Positions 25,632 to 34,433 of a DNA stretch of 51,000 bases are shown here, piece after piece (position 1 is the stretch's first letter; the number at the start of each line of letters is the position of its first letter). A program made the translations under genes and the position numbers. The DNA lies in assembly GCA_041645495.1 (NCBI GenBank), contig JBAZPZ010000004.1, forward strand, positions 1 to 51,000, in the 5' to 3' direction. The notes under the pieces were generated by a model. That model saw nothing but the letters and a program-made list of their open reading frames with translations. It had not been told where the DNA came from and searched no databases. This DNA is from 0-14-0-20-45-22 sp041645495 (GTDB lineage: Bacteria; Fidelibacterota; UBA2242).

Positions 25632-26299
25632 AAAGAGTCATCGGTATTCTCATATTGGTCGTTTTTCTGGGTAAGTTCGCATATCCGGAAACACAGACCG
25701 TCACGGATTCGTCTGTCGCGCTTCCGCAGTTGTCTCTTCAGCAAGCCAGAAAAACGTTCCTCAAATCGCTGGTTCTTCCCGGCTGGGGCGAACATAGCCT
25801 CGGCAATCACCGGCGCGGATACGGTTTCAACAGTGCTGAAGTCCTTTGCTGGATCGCTTATGCCGCTTTTCAAATTCAGGGAAAAACGCTGAAAGAAAAT
25901 ATGAAAGCCTATGCCGCCGAACACGCGGGCGTTTATCCGAAGGGAAAGGACGATTACTACTTCACCGATATCGGCAATTACATGAATATCTTCGAGTACA
26001 ATGAGCAGAAACTCCGAAACCGGCAGTACGAATCGCTCTATCCCGAAAACGCCAAATATTACTGGGCCTGGGACAGCGACAATTCCCGGAAAAAATTCGA
26101 TCGTCTGCGGGTTCGCAGCAGTTCCGCGTTAAGAAATTCCACATTCGCCATCGGCGCGCTCGTCGCCAACCGGATCATTAGTGTCATCGACGTCATGATC
26201 CTGACGAAAGATCGCGTCGAGAAAACCGGACCGGACTTTGACGCGACTTTTTTACCGCTACGGGAAGGTCTTGAGTTGCAATTGAATTTGAATTTTTAG
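25628..26299 (+). CDS. Exported protein with DUF5683-like core (hypothetical)
   Basis: A 223-residue protein of unknown function with a signal peptide (KRVIGILILVVFLGKFAYP). The segment KSLVLPGWGEHSLGNHRRGYG resembles the PGxGQ...G motif of DUF5683 and related proteins of the Bacteroidota and allied phyla, with hydrophobic stretches before and after it. The C-terminus ends in ELQLNLNF, which could be a barrel or membrane-associated strand. The ATG at 25628 overlaps the lnt stop; the frame is open upstream only as overlap. The assignment to DUF5683 is by resemblance. Confidence 0.65.
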   Translation: MKRVIGILILVVFLGKFAYPETQTVTDSSVALPQLSLQQARKTFLKSLVLPGWGEHSLGNHRRGYGFNSAEVLCWIAYAAFQIQGKTLKENMKAYAAEHAGVYPKGKDDYYFTDIGNYMNIFEYNEQKLRNRQYESLYPENAKYYWAWDSDNSRKKFDRLRVRSSSALRNSTFAIGALVANRIISVIDVMILTKDRVEKTGPDFDATFLPLREGLELQLNLNF

Positions 26300-26306
26300 G
26301 AAATAC

Positions 26307-27062
26307 GTGAACGGATTCGTTTCACATATCGATGCAAGAGCCAAACTGATCTGGGCGATTCTGGGAGCGACGCTCGTCTTCCAAATCGACACCTGCGCCG
26401 GGCAAGCGCTATTTTTTGCGTTGTTCGGACTCGTTCTGCTTTGCATCGGAACGGATTTTCGCCGGTTGATCAAATCGATCCGCTATTTTCTGATCTTCCT
26501 GCCGCTGACTTTTGCGGTTCATCTCGTATTCACTGGCGGAATTCTCGGACTGTTAACCGGAAAACCGGGTGGAAACGTCGATCTGCAAATGCCGCTGATG
26601 TTCACGATCCGGATAGGCAATTTCCTGTTTTTGATGGCGTTCGTTTTTCAGTGGATCGGCGCCGTCGAAACGCTTGATTGCATTCACTGGTCGATCCGCC
26701 CGCTGAAAAGATTCGGAATTCGCACCGACGATCTGTTTCAGGTCGTCTTTATCGCCGTTCAGTTTTTCCCGATTGTTAAGGAAGAATACCGGCGACTCGA
26801 TCAGGGATGGCGGTCGTTCGTTTCTTCCGACACGAGTTCGGTGCGAAAACGAATTTTGCATGTTCGCGAACGGCTCATTCCGCTGATGATTTTTAGTTTT
26901 CGGAAAGCCGAAACACTTGCCGAAGCGATGGCCGTGCGCGGCTACGCCGGTCGTTCGGAGCGGTCATATTACGGGCAATTTGAATCGAAACCGATCGACG
27001 TAGCGCTCGCATGCGGATCGGCTGTCGTTTTGCTGATTTTAGTCGCTGGATTGCCGGTATGA
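26307..27062 (+). CDS. ecfT: Energy-coupling factor transporter T component
   Basis: A 251-residue EcfT, the membrane scaffold of ECF vitamin and metal importers that links two ATPases to a substrate-binding S protein. Five or so hydrophobic segments are present, and the coupling helices are marked by AEAMAVRGYAGRSERSYY, the family's Ala-Arg-Gly signature. The start DARAKLIWAILGATLVF is typical. The GTG start follows AGGAA by about 4 bases. No EcfA1, EcfA2 or S component is present in the window, so the partners must lie elsewhere. The stop overlaps truA by ATGA. Confidence 0.87.
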   Translation: MNGFVSHIDARAKLIWAILGATLVFQIDTCAGQALFFALFGLVLLCIGTDFRRLIKSIRYFLIFLPLTFAVHLVFTGGILGLLTGKPGGNVDLQMPLMFTIRIGNFLFLMAFVFQWIGAVETLDCIHWSIRPLKRFGIRTDDLFQVVFIAVQFFPIVKEEYRRLDQGWRSFVSSDTSSVRKRILHVRERLIPLMIFSFRKAETLAEAMAVRGYAGRSERSYYGQFESKPIDVALACGSAVVLLILVAGLPV

Positions 27063-27793
27063 TCAGACGATTCGCCATGGAAATTGAATACGACGGAACG
27101 AATTATTGCGGCTGGCAGAGACAGGCGAACGATCCGACGATTCAGGCGACGCTCGAAGATGCGCTATTGCCGCTCAATCGTCATCAGCCGGTCGTCGTGA
27201 TCGGCTCCGGGCGAACGGACAGCGGCGTTCATTCGACGGGACAGGTTGCGCATGTCGATTTGGATAACGAGTTGTCTGCGGAAACCGTCGAAAGGGCGTT
27301 GAACGCGACGATTCCCGATGATATTTGCGTTAAAAACTGCCGGGAAGTCGAAAAGGATTTTCATGCGCGGTTTTGGGCAAAACGCCGGACGTATGTCTAT
27401 TGGGTTTTATTGAAACCGGATATTTTTCGGCGAAAGTACGCATGGTTTCCCGGATTCGATTACGATCGCGAATTGCTGGATCGGTGCGCCGTTGAAGTAC
27501 TCGGCGAACACGATTTTACGCGGCTTTGCCTGACATCGACGAAGGCCGAAACCCGGATTTGTACGATTTTCGATTCCCGCTGGGAAACGACGAAAGAGAG
27601 CCTGACATACCAAATCGTCGGGAACCGTTTTTTGCATAGCATGGTCAGGATTTTAGTCGGGACAATGATGGAAATCGCCCGTGGGAAATACACCGTCGCG
27701 GAATTCAAAAATCTTCTTGATAATCCAAATGGCGGAGTGCAAGTTTACACCGCGCCGGCCAGAGGTCTTTTTCTGCAAGGCGTGCAATACTGA
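27059..27793 (+). CDS. truA: tRNA pseudouridine(38-40) synthase
   Basis: A 244-residue TruA that makes pseudouridine at positions 38-40 of the tRNA anticodon arm. It begins RRFAMEIEYDGTNYCGWQRQ, has the catalytic Asp near 54 in SGRTDSGVHSTGQVAHVD, and the late RFLHSMVRILVGTMMEIARG. The ATG at 27059 overlaps the ecfT stop; an upstream in-frame extension is inside ecfT and unsupported. Confidence 0.94.
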   Translation: MIRRFAMEIEYDGTNYCGWQRQANDPTIQATLEDALLPLNRHQPVVVIGSGRTDSGVHSTGQVAHVDLDNELSAETVERALNATIPDDICVKNCREVEKDFHARFWAKRRTYVYWVLLKPDIFRRKYAWFPGFDYDRELLDRCAVEVLGEHDFTRLCLTSTKAETRICTIFDSRWETTKESLTYQIVGNRFLHSMVRILVGTMMEIARGKYTVAEFKNLLDNPNGGVQVYTAPARGLFLQGVQY

Positions 27794-27805
27794 CAGGAGG
27801 AAAAA

Positions 27806-28450
27806 ATGAAGTTGTTTATCGACACAGCCAATCTGGAAGAAATAAAAAAAGCCCAATCATGGGGAATTTTGGACGGTGTGACGACGAATCCGACGTTGTT
27901 GTCCAAAGAGAAGGGAAATTACCGCGAACTATTGAAATCGATTTGCGAAGTGGTTGACGGACCGGTCAGCGCCGAAGTTGTCGCTTTGGACGCGGCAGGC
28001 ATGGTGCGCGAAGCCAAAGAACTCGCGCCGATCGCCGAAAATATCGTCATCAAAATTCCGATGACGCTCGACGGACTCAAGGCGATCAAAGAACTGACCG
28101 CCGCCGGAATTCGCACCAACACGACGCTGGTTTTTTCTCCGCTTCAAGCCTTACTCGCGGCCAAAGCCGGAACGACGTATGTCAGCCCGTTTGTCGGCAG
28201 ATTGGACGACATTCATCAGGTCGGCATGGAATTGATCCAGCAGATCGCCACGATTTTCGATAATTACGGATTCACGACGGAAATCATCGTTGCCAGCATC
28301 CGCAATCCATTGCACATCGTCGATGCGGCTTTGATCGGAGCCGATATTTGCACGATCCCGTTTTCGGTCATGGAAAAAATGTCCAAACATCCGCTGACCG
28401 ATAAAGGAATCTCGACGTTTCTTGAAGATTGGAAAAAGGTCGAAAAGTGA
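27806..28450 (+). CDS. tal: Transaldolase (TalC/fructose-6-phosphate aldolase-like)
   Basis: A 214-residue short transaldolase of the MipB/TalC subfamily, acting in the non-oxidative pentose phosphate pathway. It starts MKLFIDTANLEEIKKAQSWG and has GVTTNPTLLSKE, the Schiff-base Lys near 83 (NIVIKIPMTLDG) and the phosphate-binding ASIRNPLH. Fructose-6-phosphate aldolase activity cannot be excluded, as both activities occur in this subfamily. A strong AGGAGG lies just upstream. The stop overlaps the GTG start of htrA. Confidence 0.93.
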   Translation: MKLFIDTANLEEIKKAQSWGILDGVTTNPTLLSKEKGNYRELLKSICEVVDGPVSAEVVALDAAGMVREAKELAPIAENIVIKIPMTLDGLKAIKELTAAGIRTNTTLVFSPLQALLAAKAGTTYVSPFVGRLDDIHQVGMELIQQIATIFDNYGFTTEIIVASIRNPLHIVDAALIGADICTIPFSVMEKMSKHPLTDKGISTFLEDWKKVEK

Positions 28451-29553
28451 ATAAATCAAAACTGATTACTTTTATTGTTATTTTGATGAGTCTGACGACG
28501 CTCGTCGCCGCTCCGAAACCGTCCGTTCAGGACGACATTACCGCATCGCGGCAGAATGCCATCACCCGGGCGATCGAAAAGGTCAGTCCGGCCGTCGCCG
28601 GAATTAACGTGACGGCAATTCAGGAATACGCCTCCAATCCGTTTTTAAACGACCCGTTCTGGAACCTGATGTTTCCCGAACAAATTCATCGCGAGCGTGT
28701 AAAAAGCGTCGGATCCGGCGTTGTGATCAGCGTGGACGGATTTGTCGTAACCAATGCGCATGTCGTCGAAAACGCCGAAGAGGTCGTCGTGACGCTCATG
28801 GGCGGGAAAGAGTACAAGGCGAAAATCATCGGCATCGATCAGGTTTCCGATCTGGCTCTGCTTCAAATCGAAGGCAATCAGTTTGCCTTTGCGAAGATGG
28901 GTTCGTCGGATGACGTGATCATCGGCGAATGGGTGATCGCGCTCGGAAATCCGTTCGGACTTTTCAATGTGAATTACAAACCGACGGCAACCGTTGGCAT
29001 CGTTTCCGGGACCAAATTGGATTTCGGACGACAGCAGACCGGAAAAGTCTATCAGGATATGATTCAGACGGACGCTTCGATCAATACCGGCAACAGCGGC
29101 GGACCGCTGGTGAACGCGGCCGGCGAGGTCATTGGCATCAACACGTTTATTTTTACCGGGAGCAATTACAGCGAAGGATCGATCGGCATCGGATTTGCCA
29201 TTCCGGTGAATCGCATCAAAACAATCGTCGCCGAAATGAAAAAAAGCGGTAACATCAATCGCAGTTTTAAAACCGGGCTTTCCGTCCAGAATATCGACAA
29301 ATTTCTCGCCAGTTATCTCAAACTACAGTCCAATTCGGGTGTCATTGTTACGCAAGTAGCACGCGGCAGTTCGGCATTTCGCGCCGGCATCAAAGTTGGT
29401 GACGTCATCACGCACGTCAACAAGCGAAAAATTGCACAGGATACGGACATCATCGCGGAAATTCAGGAGAATTACCTCAAAGTCGGCGATAAAATTCGGA
29501 TTAATTTCCTGCGCGGAAAGCAGGAGCAGGAAGTGGATCTGGTGCTGGAGTAA
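28447..29553 (+). CDS. degQ: HtrA/DegQ-family periplasmic serine protease
   Basis: A 368-residue envelope protease for misfolded proteins. The signal peptide is KLITFIVILMSLTTLVAA. The chymotrypsin-like domain has His105 (VTNAHVVENAEEV), Asp in VSDLALLQIEG and Ser217 in INTGNSGGPLVN. A single PDZ domain follows (SGVIVTQVARGSSAFRAGIKVGDVI by region; key pocket residues not judged). GTG at 28447 overlaps the tal stop and gives the better signal peptide; TTG six codons earlier is less likely. With one PDZ domain it is closer in form to DegS or HtrA than to two-PDZ DegP, but it lacks a retained anchor of the DegS type, so its oligomer state is open. Confidence 0.88.
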   Translation: MNKSKLITFIVILMSLTTLVAAPKPSVQDDITASRQNAITRAIEKVSPAVAGINVTAIQEYASNPFLNDPFWNLMFPEQIHRERVKSVGSGVVISVDGFVVTNAHVVENAEEVVVTLMGGKEYKAKIIGIDQVSDLALLQIEGNQFAFAKMGSSDDVIIGEWVIALGNPFGLFNVNYKPTATVGIVSGTKLDFGRQQTGKVYQDMIQTDASINTGNSGGPLVNAAGEVIGINTFIFTGSNYSEGSIGIGFAIPVNRIKTIVAEMKKSGNINRSFKTGLSVQNIDKFLASYLKLQSNSGVIVTQVARGSSAFRAGIKVGDVITHVNKRKIAQDTDIIAEIQENYLKVGDKIRINFLRGKQEQEVDLVLE

Positions 29554-29556
29554 ACG

Positions 29557-30855
29557 ATGATCGGACGATACACACGCGCTGAAATGGGAAAAATCTGGTC
29601 GGAACAACATAAGTTCGAGACCTGGTGGAAAGTCGAACTCGAAGTTTGTCGCGTCCAAAAAGAGCGCGGCGTGATTCCGGAATCCGCTTTCGCGGAAATC
29701 GAATCCGGAGCGAAGTTCGACATCGCCCGCATCGAAGAGATCGAGGCAACGGTCCGGCACGATGTAATCGCTTTTTTGACCAACATTTCTGAAAACGTCG
29801 GTGAGTCGGCGAGATTCATTCATCAGGGAATGACCTCATCCGACCTGCTCGATACTGCGCTGGCGATTCAGTTAAGCGACGCCGGCGAACTGATCCGCGC
29901 CGACCTGAAAAACCTGATCGACATTCTCGGCCGGCAGGCGATCCGATACAAACTGACGCCGATGATCGGCAGAACGCATGGAATTCACGCCGAACCGATT
30001 ACGTTCGGTCTTAAGTTTCTGATCTGGAAACAGGAATTACTACGGCATTTGCGGCGGTTCGAATTGGCCTTGACCGATGTGAAAGTCGGTAAAATTTCCG
30101 GAGCCGTCGGAACCTATCAGCATCTGGAGCCGGAAGTCGAACAAAAAGTTTGCAGGAATCTCGGACTTCAGCCGGCGCCGGTAAGCAACCAGATCGTTCA
30201 GCGCGATCGTCATGCATTTTTCGTGACTACGCTGGCGGTGATGGGCGCGAGTCTGGAAAAAATCGCCACCGAAATCCGGCATTTGCAGCGGACGGAAGTT
30301 TTGGAAGCGGAGGAATATTTTTCAAAAGGGCAAAAAGGCTCATCGGCGATGCCGCACAAACGGAATCCGATTCTATCCGAGCGGATTTGCGGCTTGGCGC
30401 GCTTGTTGCGCGGCTACGCGGTGACGGCGATGGAAAACGTTCCGCTTTGGCACGAACGCGACATTTCGCATTCTTCCGCCGAGCGGGTGATCCTTCCCGA
30501 CGCCTGCATTTGCGCCGATTTCATTCTCGGCGAAACCGCTCGCGTTCTCGATTCTTTGGTCGTCTATCCGGAAAACATGAAACGCAATCTCGAAAAAACC
30601 GGCGGACTGATCTTTTCACAGGAAGTTCTGCTCGCGCTTGTGAAAAAGGGAATGTCCCGGGAAGATGCCTATGCCGCGGTTCAAACGATCGCCATGGAGG
30701 TTTGGCAGAACGGCGGCGATTTTAAAAGAAAACTCTGCAAAGACGCCGTTGTGAGCGAACATTTGAGCGCCGCGGAATTGGATGAGTTATTCGATCTGAA
30801 AAAAGTGCTGTCACGGATCGAAGGAATTTTTCAACGACTTGAACATGAGGAATAA
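29557..30855 (+). CDS. purB: Adenylosuccinate lyase
   Basis: A 432-residue enzyme of the fumarase/aspartase superfamily that acts twice in purine synthesis, splitting SAICAR and adenylosuccinate. The signature KGSSAMPHKRNP near residue 265 contains the catalytic Ser loop, and the catalytic His regions are in GRTHGIHAEP and HQGMTSSDLLDT. It begins MIGRYTRAEMGKIWSE. It lies 3 bases after degQ and opens a purine/phospholipid cluster. Confidence 0.94.
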   Translation: MIGRYTRAEMGKIWSEQHKFETWWKVELEVCRVQKERGVIPESAFAEIESGAKFDIARIEEIEATVRHDVIAFLTNISENVGESARFIHQGMTSSDLLDTALAIQLSDAGELIRADLKNLIDILGRQAIRYKLTPMIGRTHGIHAEPITFGLKFLIWKQELLRHLRRFELALTDVKVGKISGAVGTYQHLEPEVEQKVCRNLGLQPAPVSNQIVQRDRHAFFVTTLAVMGASLEKIATEIRHLQRTEVLEAEEYFSKGQKGSSAMPHKRNPILSERICGLARLLRGYAVTAMENVPLWHERDISHSSAERVILPDACICADFILGETARVLDSLVVYPENMKRNLEKTGGLIFSQEVLLALVKKGMSREDAYAAVQTIAMEVWQNGGDFKRKLCKDAVVSEHLSAAELDELFDLKKVLSRIEGIFQRLEHEE

Positions 30856-30856
30856 T

Positions 30857-31570
30857 ATGCAAAAGGGTAAAGCGCTTTACGAAGGCAAAGCCAAGATTAT
30901 TTATGAGATAGACGATCCAACTCTTGTCATTCAATATTTCAAAGACGACGCGACCGCATTCAACGGAATCAAAAAAGGGCAGATCGTCGGAAAAGGCGTC
31001 GCCAATACCGCGATCAGTTCGATGTTGTTCGAATTGCTCGAAAAGAACGGCGTCGAAACGCATTTTGTCCGGCAGATTTCCGATAACGAAATGCTGGTCA
31101 AAAAAGTCCAAATCGTGCCGGTGGAACTCGTTGTCCGAAACATCTCGACCGGCAGTCTCTGCAAACGGTACGGCGTCAAGGAAGGAATCGTATTCAAATC
31201 GCCGATCGTCGAATGCTACTTAAAAAACGATGCGCTCAACGATCCGCTGATGAACGACGATCACATCCTCGCGCTCGAAATTGCGAAGGCTGAAGAACTG
31301 TCCGCCATGAAGCGGAGCGCGCTGAAAATCAACGAAATTTTAAAGGTATTTTTCGACTCGATTGGCGTAAATTTGGTCGATTTTAAACTGGAATTCGGAC
31401 GTTACCAGGATCGGATTTTACTTGCAGATGAAATTTCGCCGGATACCTGCCGGTTTTGGGAAAAAGGAACAAACCGGAAACTCGATAAAGACCGGTTTCG
31501 CCTTGACCTTGGCGACGTCGAATCCACTTATAAAGAGATGTGGAAACGGATTGTCGGAGAGAAAAAATGA
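30857..31570 (+). CDS. purC: Phosphoribosylaminoimidazole-succinocarboxamide synthase
   Basis: A 237-residue SAICAR synthetase, step before PurB in purine synthesis. It begins KGKALYEGKAKIIYEIDDP and has DATAFNGIKKGQIVGKG, VELVVRNISTGSLCKRYGV and LVDFKLEFGRYQDRILLADE with SPDTCRFW. The ATG at 30857 has GAGGAA 4-5 bases upstream; an open frame from 30839 is overlap with purB. The stop overlaps psd as ATGA. Confidence 0.95.
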   Translation: MQKGKALYEGKAKIIYEIDDPTLVIQYFKDDATAFNGIKKGQIVGKGVANTAISSMLFELLEKNGVETHFVRQISDNEMLVKKVQIVPVELVVRNISTGSLCKRYGVKEGIVFKSPIVECYLKNDALNDPLMNDDHILALEIAKAEELSAMKRSALKINEILKVFFDSIGVNLVDFKLEFGRYQDRILLADEISPDTCRFWEKGTNRKLDKDRFRLDLGDVESTYKEMWKRIVGEKK

Positions 31571-32205
31571 TTAGAAAAGAAGGCGCGAAAATACTCGTTC
31601 CGACATTTTTCATTAGCTTCATCCTGCTCATGCTTTCTTTGCGGCCGGGTTGGGGCGTGCTCTGGATTCTGTTCTGGTGCGCTTTCGGCTTTTTCCTGTT
31701 TTCACTTTGGTTTTTCCGTGACCCGAATCGGCTGATTCCGGACGATCCGAACGCGATCGTCTGCCCGGCGGATGGAAAAGTCATTTCGATCCAAGAGATC
31801 GAAGACGCGTTTGTGGGAAAATGCACACGGGTCGCCATTTTTATGTCGGTCGTCAGCGTTCACGTCAACCGCGTTCCGATCAGTGGCGTCGTGAAAAACG
31901 TCGAATATATTCACGGAAAATTTTTATCCGCGTTCAAGCCGGAAACATCGCTGGAAAATGAACGAAACGCCATTTCGATCGAGAACGAACGGTTGCGGAT
32001 CAAGGTTGTCCAGATCGCCGGAATCGTTGCCCGGCGTATCATTTCCTATATTGTCGTCGGCGATGAATTAAAACGCGGCGAACGTTTTGGCATGATTCAA
32101 TTCGGCAGTCGCGTTGAGCTGTTCGTTCCGCCGATCGTCCGCATCTGCGTCCGACCCGGCGAAAAAGTCACCAGCGGTGAAACTATCATTGGAGAAATTT
32201 TATGA
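31567..32205 (+). CDS. psd: Phosphatidylserine decarboxylase, archaeal/short type
   Basis: A 212-residue proenzyme that makes phosphatidylethanolamine. It has two N-terminal membrane segments, then WFFRDPNRLIP, VCPADGKVISI, MSVVSVHVNRVPISG and the self-cleavage site FGSRVELFVP, where Gly-Ser splits to give the pyruvoyl group. The short form lacks the longer N-terminus of E. coli Psd. It overlaps purC and pssA by ATGA on both sides, so the two phospholipid genes are tied into the purine run. Confidence 0.92.
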   Translation: MIRKEGAKILVPTFFISFILLMLSLRPGWGVLWILFWCAFGFFLFSLWFFRDPNRLIPDDPNAIVCPADGKVISIQEIEDAFVGKCTRVAIFMSVVSVHVNRVPISGVVKNVEYIHGKFLSAFKPETSLENERNAISIENERLRIKVVQIAGIVARRIISYIVVGDELKRGERFGMIQFGSRVELFVPPIVRICVRPGEKVTSGETIIGEIL

Positions 32206-32930
32206 GATTTAGAAAATCCATTCCGAGCATTTTTACGATCTTCAACATGTTCTCGGGGTTTCTGGCAATTCTTCAGATTTTTCAGGGGCATTACATCACG
32301 GCGGTGATGTTGATCATTCTGGCATTCATTTTCGACGGGCTCGACGGAAAAGTTGCCCGCTTGTTGCAACAACAGTCGGATTTCGGCATCGAGTTCGATT
32401 CGCTGGCCGACATCATTTCCTTCTGCGCCGCTCCGGCCATTCTAGTACACGACTTGTACGTGGCCGATCTTGGAGTCGTCGGCGCGATCATCAGTTTCTT
32501 TCCGCTTCTATTCGGCGGATTGCGGTTGGCGCGGTTCAACCTTCATGCGACGTACGTCAAGAATCCTTATTTTTCCGGTTTACCTGTCCCGGCGAGCGCT
32601 TTGACGATTGGCTCATTTGTGTGGTTCAATTATGTACTGTTCGGCAATTACGGCGATTCCAAGATCGCTTTACCGATGGTGATCGTTATCTCGTTTCTGA
32701 TGGTGAGCAACATTCGTTTCAGCGCGACGATGACGATGTCCTTTACCAAAGGATTGTTCATTTCCATCCGGACGGCGTCGATCATCCTGCTGGCTTTGGC
32801 GGCGCTGATTTTTCAGGGATATGCGGTTTTCCCGATCATGTTCATGTTCATTGTGACGCACTTATTGATGTGGCTCGTCGGGTACGAAGAGCCGCGTGTG
32901 CATTTTTCGCTCCGAAGAAAGGACAGATAA
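32202..32930 (+). CDS. pssA: CDP-diacylglycerol-serine O-phosphatidyltransferase
   Basis: A 242-residue integral membrane enzyme of the CDP-alcohol phosphatidyltransferase family (type II PssA), producing phosphatidylserine for Psd. The active-site motif DG(x2)AR(x8)G(x3)D(x3)D is seen from DGLDGKVARLL to DFGIEFDSLAD. It opens with KSIPSIFTIFNMFSGFLAI and has about seven hydrophobic segments. It overlaps psd by ATGA and ends 3 bases before purS. Confidence 0.93.
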   Translation: MRFRKSIPSIFTIFNMFSGFLAILQIFQGHYITAVMLIILAFIFDGLDGKVARLLQQQSDFGIEFDSLADIISFCAAPAILVHDLYVADLGVVGAIISFFPLLFGGLRLARFNLHATYVKNPYFSGLPVPASALTIGSFVWFNYVLFGNYGDSKIALPMVIVISFLMVSNIRFSATMTMSFTKGLFISIRTASIILLALAALIFQGYAVFPIMFMFIVTHLLMWLVGYEEPRVHFSLRRKDR

Positions 32931-32933
32931 ATT

Positions 32934-33191
32934 ATGTGGAAGGCTAAAGTCGTTGTCACGTACAAGCCGGGAATTCTCGACCCGGAAGCCAAAACCATTC
33001 ATCATGCGTTGGTTTCGCTCGGATATACCGATTTCAAAAACGTCGAAACAGGCAAATATTTTCAACTGACTTTTAAAGAAAAAATGACTCGCGATCAAGC
33101 GGAAACCGTCGCACGTGAAGCCTGCGATAAATTGCTCTCGAATCCGGTCATCCAGAAATACACGTACGAAATGACGGAGGTTTCCGAATGA
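32934..33191 (+). CDS. purS: Phosphoribosylformylglycinamidine synthase subunit PurS
   Basis: An 85-residue small subunit of the three-part FGAM synthase (PurS, PurQ, small PurL) of purine synthesis. It begins KAKVVVTYKPGILDPEAKTI and includes SLGYTDFKNVETGKYFQL, standard for PurS. The stop overlaps purQ by ATGA. The large subunit PurL is not in this window. Confidence 0.92.
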   Translation: MWKAKVVVTYKPGILDPEAKTIHHALVSLGYTDFKNVETGKYFQLTFKEKMTRDQAETVAREACDKLLSNPVIQKYTYEMTEVSE

Positions 33192-33874
33192 AATTCGGAG
33201 TCGTCGTATTTCCCGGGTCGAACTGCGATCATGATGCCTATCATGTTCTCAAGAAAGTCCTGGACGCGAACGTCGATTATATCTGGCACAAGGATCGGTC
33301 GCTTCGTATGTTTGACGTGATCGTTTTACCGGGCGGATTTTCATACGGCGATTATCTGCGCGCCGGAGCCTTGGCGCGGTTTTCTCCCATTTTGCAGGAA
33401 ATCATCCAATTTGCCGAACACGGCGGATTTCTGATCGGAATCTGCAATGGTTTCCAGATTTTGGTCGAAGCGGGACTTCTGCCGGGTGCGCTGATCGCCA
33501 ACGATCACATGCGTTTTCGCTGTCAGGACGTCTTTCTGAAAGTCAAGACAACAAGCAACCGGTTTTGTGGATTGTATCGCCCCGGACAGGTCTTGAAAAT
33601 GCCGATAGCTCATTACAGCGGGAATTATTTTGCCGACGAATCGACACTGAAAGAATTGCAGGATAAAGACCGGATCGTCTTTCAGTATTGCAATTCGATC
33701 GGAGAAGTATCGGAAGAATCGAATCCGAACGGTTCGCTGATGAACATCGCCGGAATCGTCAACCCGAATAAAAACGTACTGGGGATGATGCCGCATCCGG
33801 AGCGGGCGGCGGAAAAAATCCTCGGTTCCGACGACGGTTTGCAAATTTTTAAATCTTTTTTAGGAAAGAACTGA
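33188..33874 (+). CDS. purQ: Phosphoribosylformylglycinamidine synthase subunit PurQ (glutaminase)
   Basis: A 228-residue class I glutamine amidotransferase that feeds ammonia to FGAM synthase. It begins KFGVVVFPGSNCDHDAYHVL and has the nucleophile Cys86 in LIGICNGFQILVEAGLLPG and the catalytic His and Glu in MMPHPERAAE. It overlaps purS. Its length is normal for the stand-alone PurQ used with PurS. Confidence 0.95.
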   Translation: MKFGVVVFPGSNCDHDAYHVLKKVLDANVDYIWHKDRSLRMFDVIVLPGGFSYGDYLRAGALARFSPILQEIIQFAEHGGFLIGICNGFQILVEAGLLPGALIANDHMRFRCQDVFLKVKTTSNRFCGLYRPGQVLKMPIAHYSGNYFADESTLKELQDKDRIVFQYCNSIGEVSEESNPNGSLMNIAGIVNPNKNVLGMMPHPERAAEKILGSDDGLQIFKSFLGKN

Positions 33875-33875
33875 G

Positions 33876-34151
33876 ATGGAAAAATCCCGGAAAAAATTGG
33901 CTTTGGTTTTCGTACTGGGAGTTTTATTGCTGGGCGCAATGCTTGGCTCGCTATGCGGAGAACTGATCAAATCGGCTCTGCCGGAAGGCGTGGTCAAAGA
34001 GGTTCTCCTTCGGTCGATCGATATTTCGCTCGGACCGGGAATTCTGGATCTTGTCATGTTTTCGATCACGCTGGGATTCACCCTCAAATTTAATTTAATC
34101 GGATTGGTAGGATTGGCTGTCGCCTACTATCTTATCAGGTTTTGGAGATAG
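33876..34151 (+). CDS. DUF4321 membrane protein
   Basis: A 91-residue protein with two membrane segments and the glycine-spaced stretch LGAMLGSLCGELIKSALPEG that marks DUF4321. The family occurs across FCB-related phyla and some Firmicutes and its role is unknown. AGGAA lies about 9 bases before the ATG, inside the end of purQ. It sits just upstream of tatA. Confidence 0.75.
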   Translation: MEKSRKKLALVFVLGVLLLGAMLGSLCGELIKSALPEGVVKEVLLRSIDISLGPGILDLVMFSITLGFTLKFNLIGLVGLAVAYYLIRFWR

Positions 34152-34166
34152 CCGTCAGGAGGAATC

Positions 34167-34433
34167 ATGGGTAATTTAGGTTTCAGTGAAATTTTATTAA
34201 TATTCTTGGCATTTTTAATTCTGTTTGGCGCGAAAAAGTTACCGGAGTTTGCCAAGAGTCTGGGTAAATCGCTGAGAGAATTCAAGAAAGCCACCAGCGA
34301 TATTCAGGATGAGATCGAGAGCGCCTCGACCACTGCGCAGAAACCGGTCGAAACCAAGAAATTCGATTCTGTCAAAGAAACACCGAAGGACACAACTTCA
34401 GGGAAATCGGATCAGCCGGAAATTCAAGGATAA
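34167..34433 (+). CDS. tatA: Sec-independent translocase subunit TatA
   Basis: An 88-residue TatA/E: a short N-terminal membrane helix (FSEILLIFLAFLILFGAKKLPEF region with the FG hinge), an amphipathic helix (AKSLGKSLREFKKA) and a polar tail. TatA forms the size-adjustable pore of the twin-arginine export system with TatC, which is not in the window. CAGGAGG lies about 6 bases before the ATG. The stop shares a base with the gatA start. Confidence 0.92.
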   Translation: MGNLGFSEILLIFLAFLILFGAKKLPEFAKSLGKSLREFKKATSDIQDEIESASTTAQKPVETKKFDSVKETPKDTTSGKSDQPEIQG

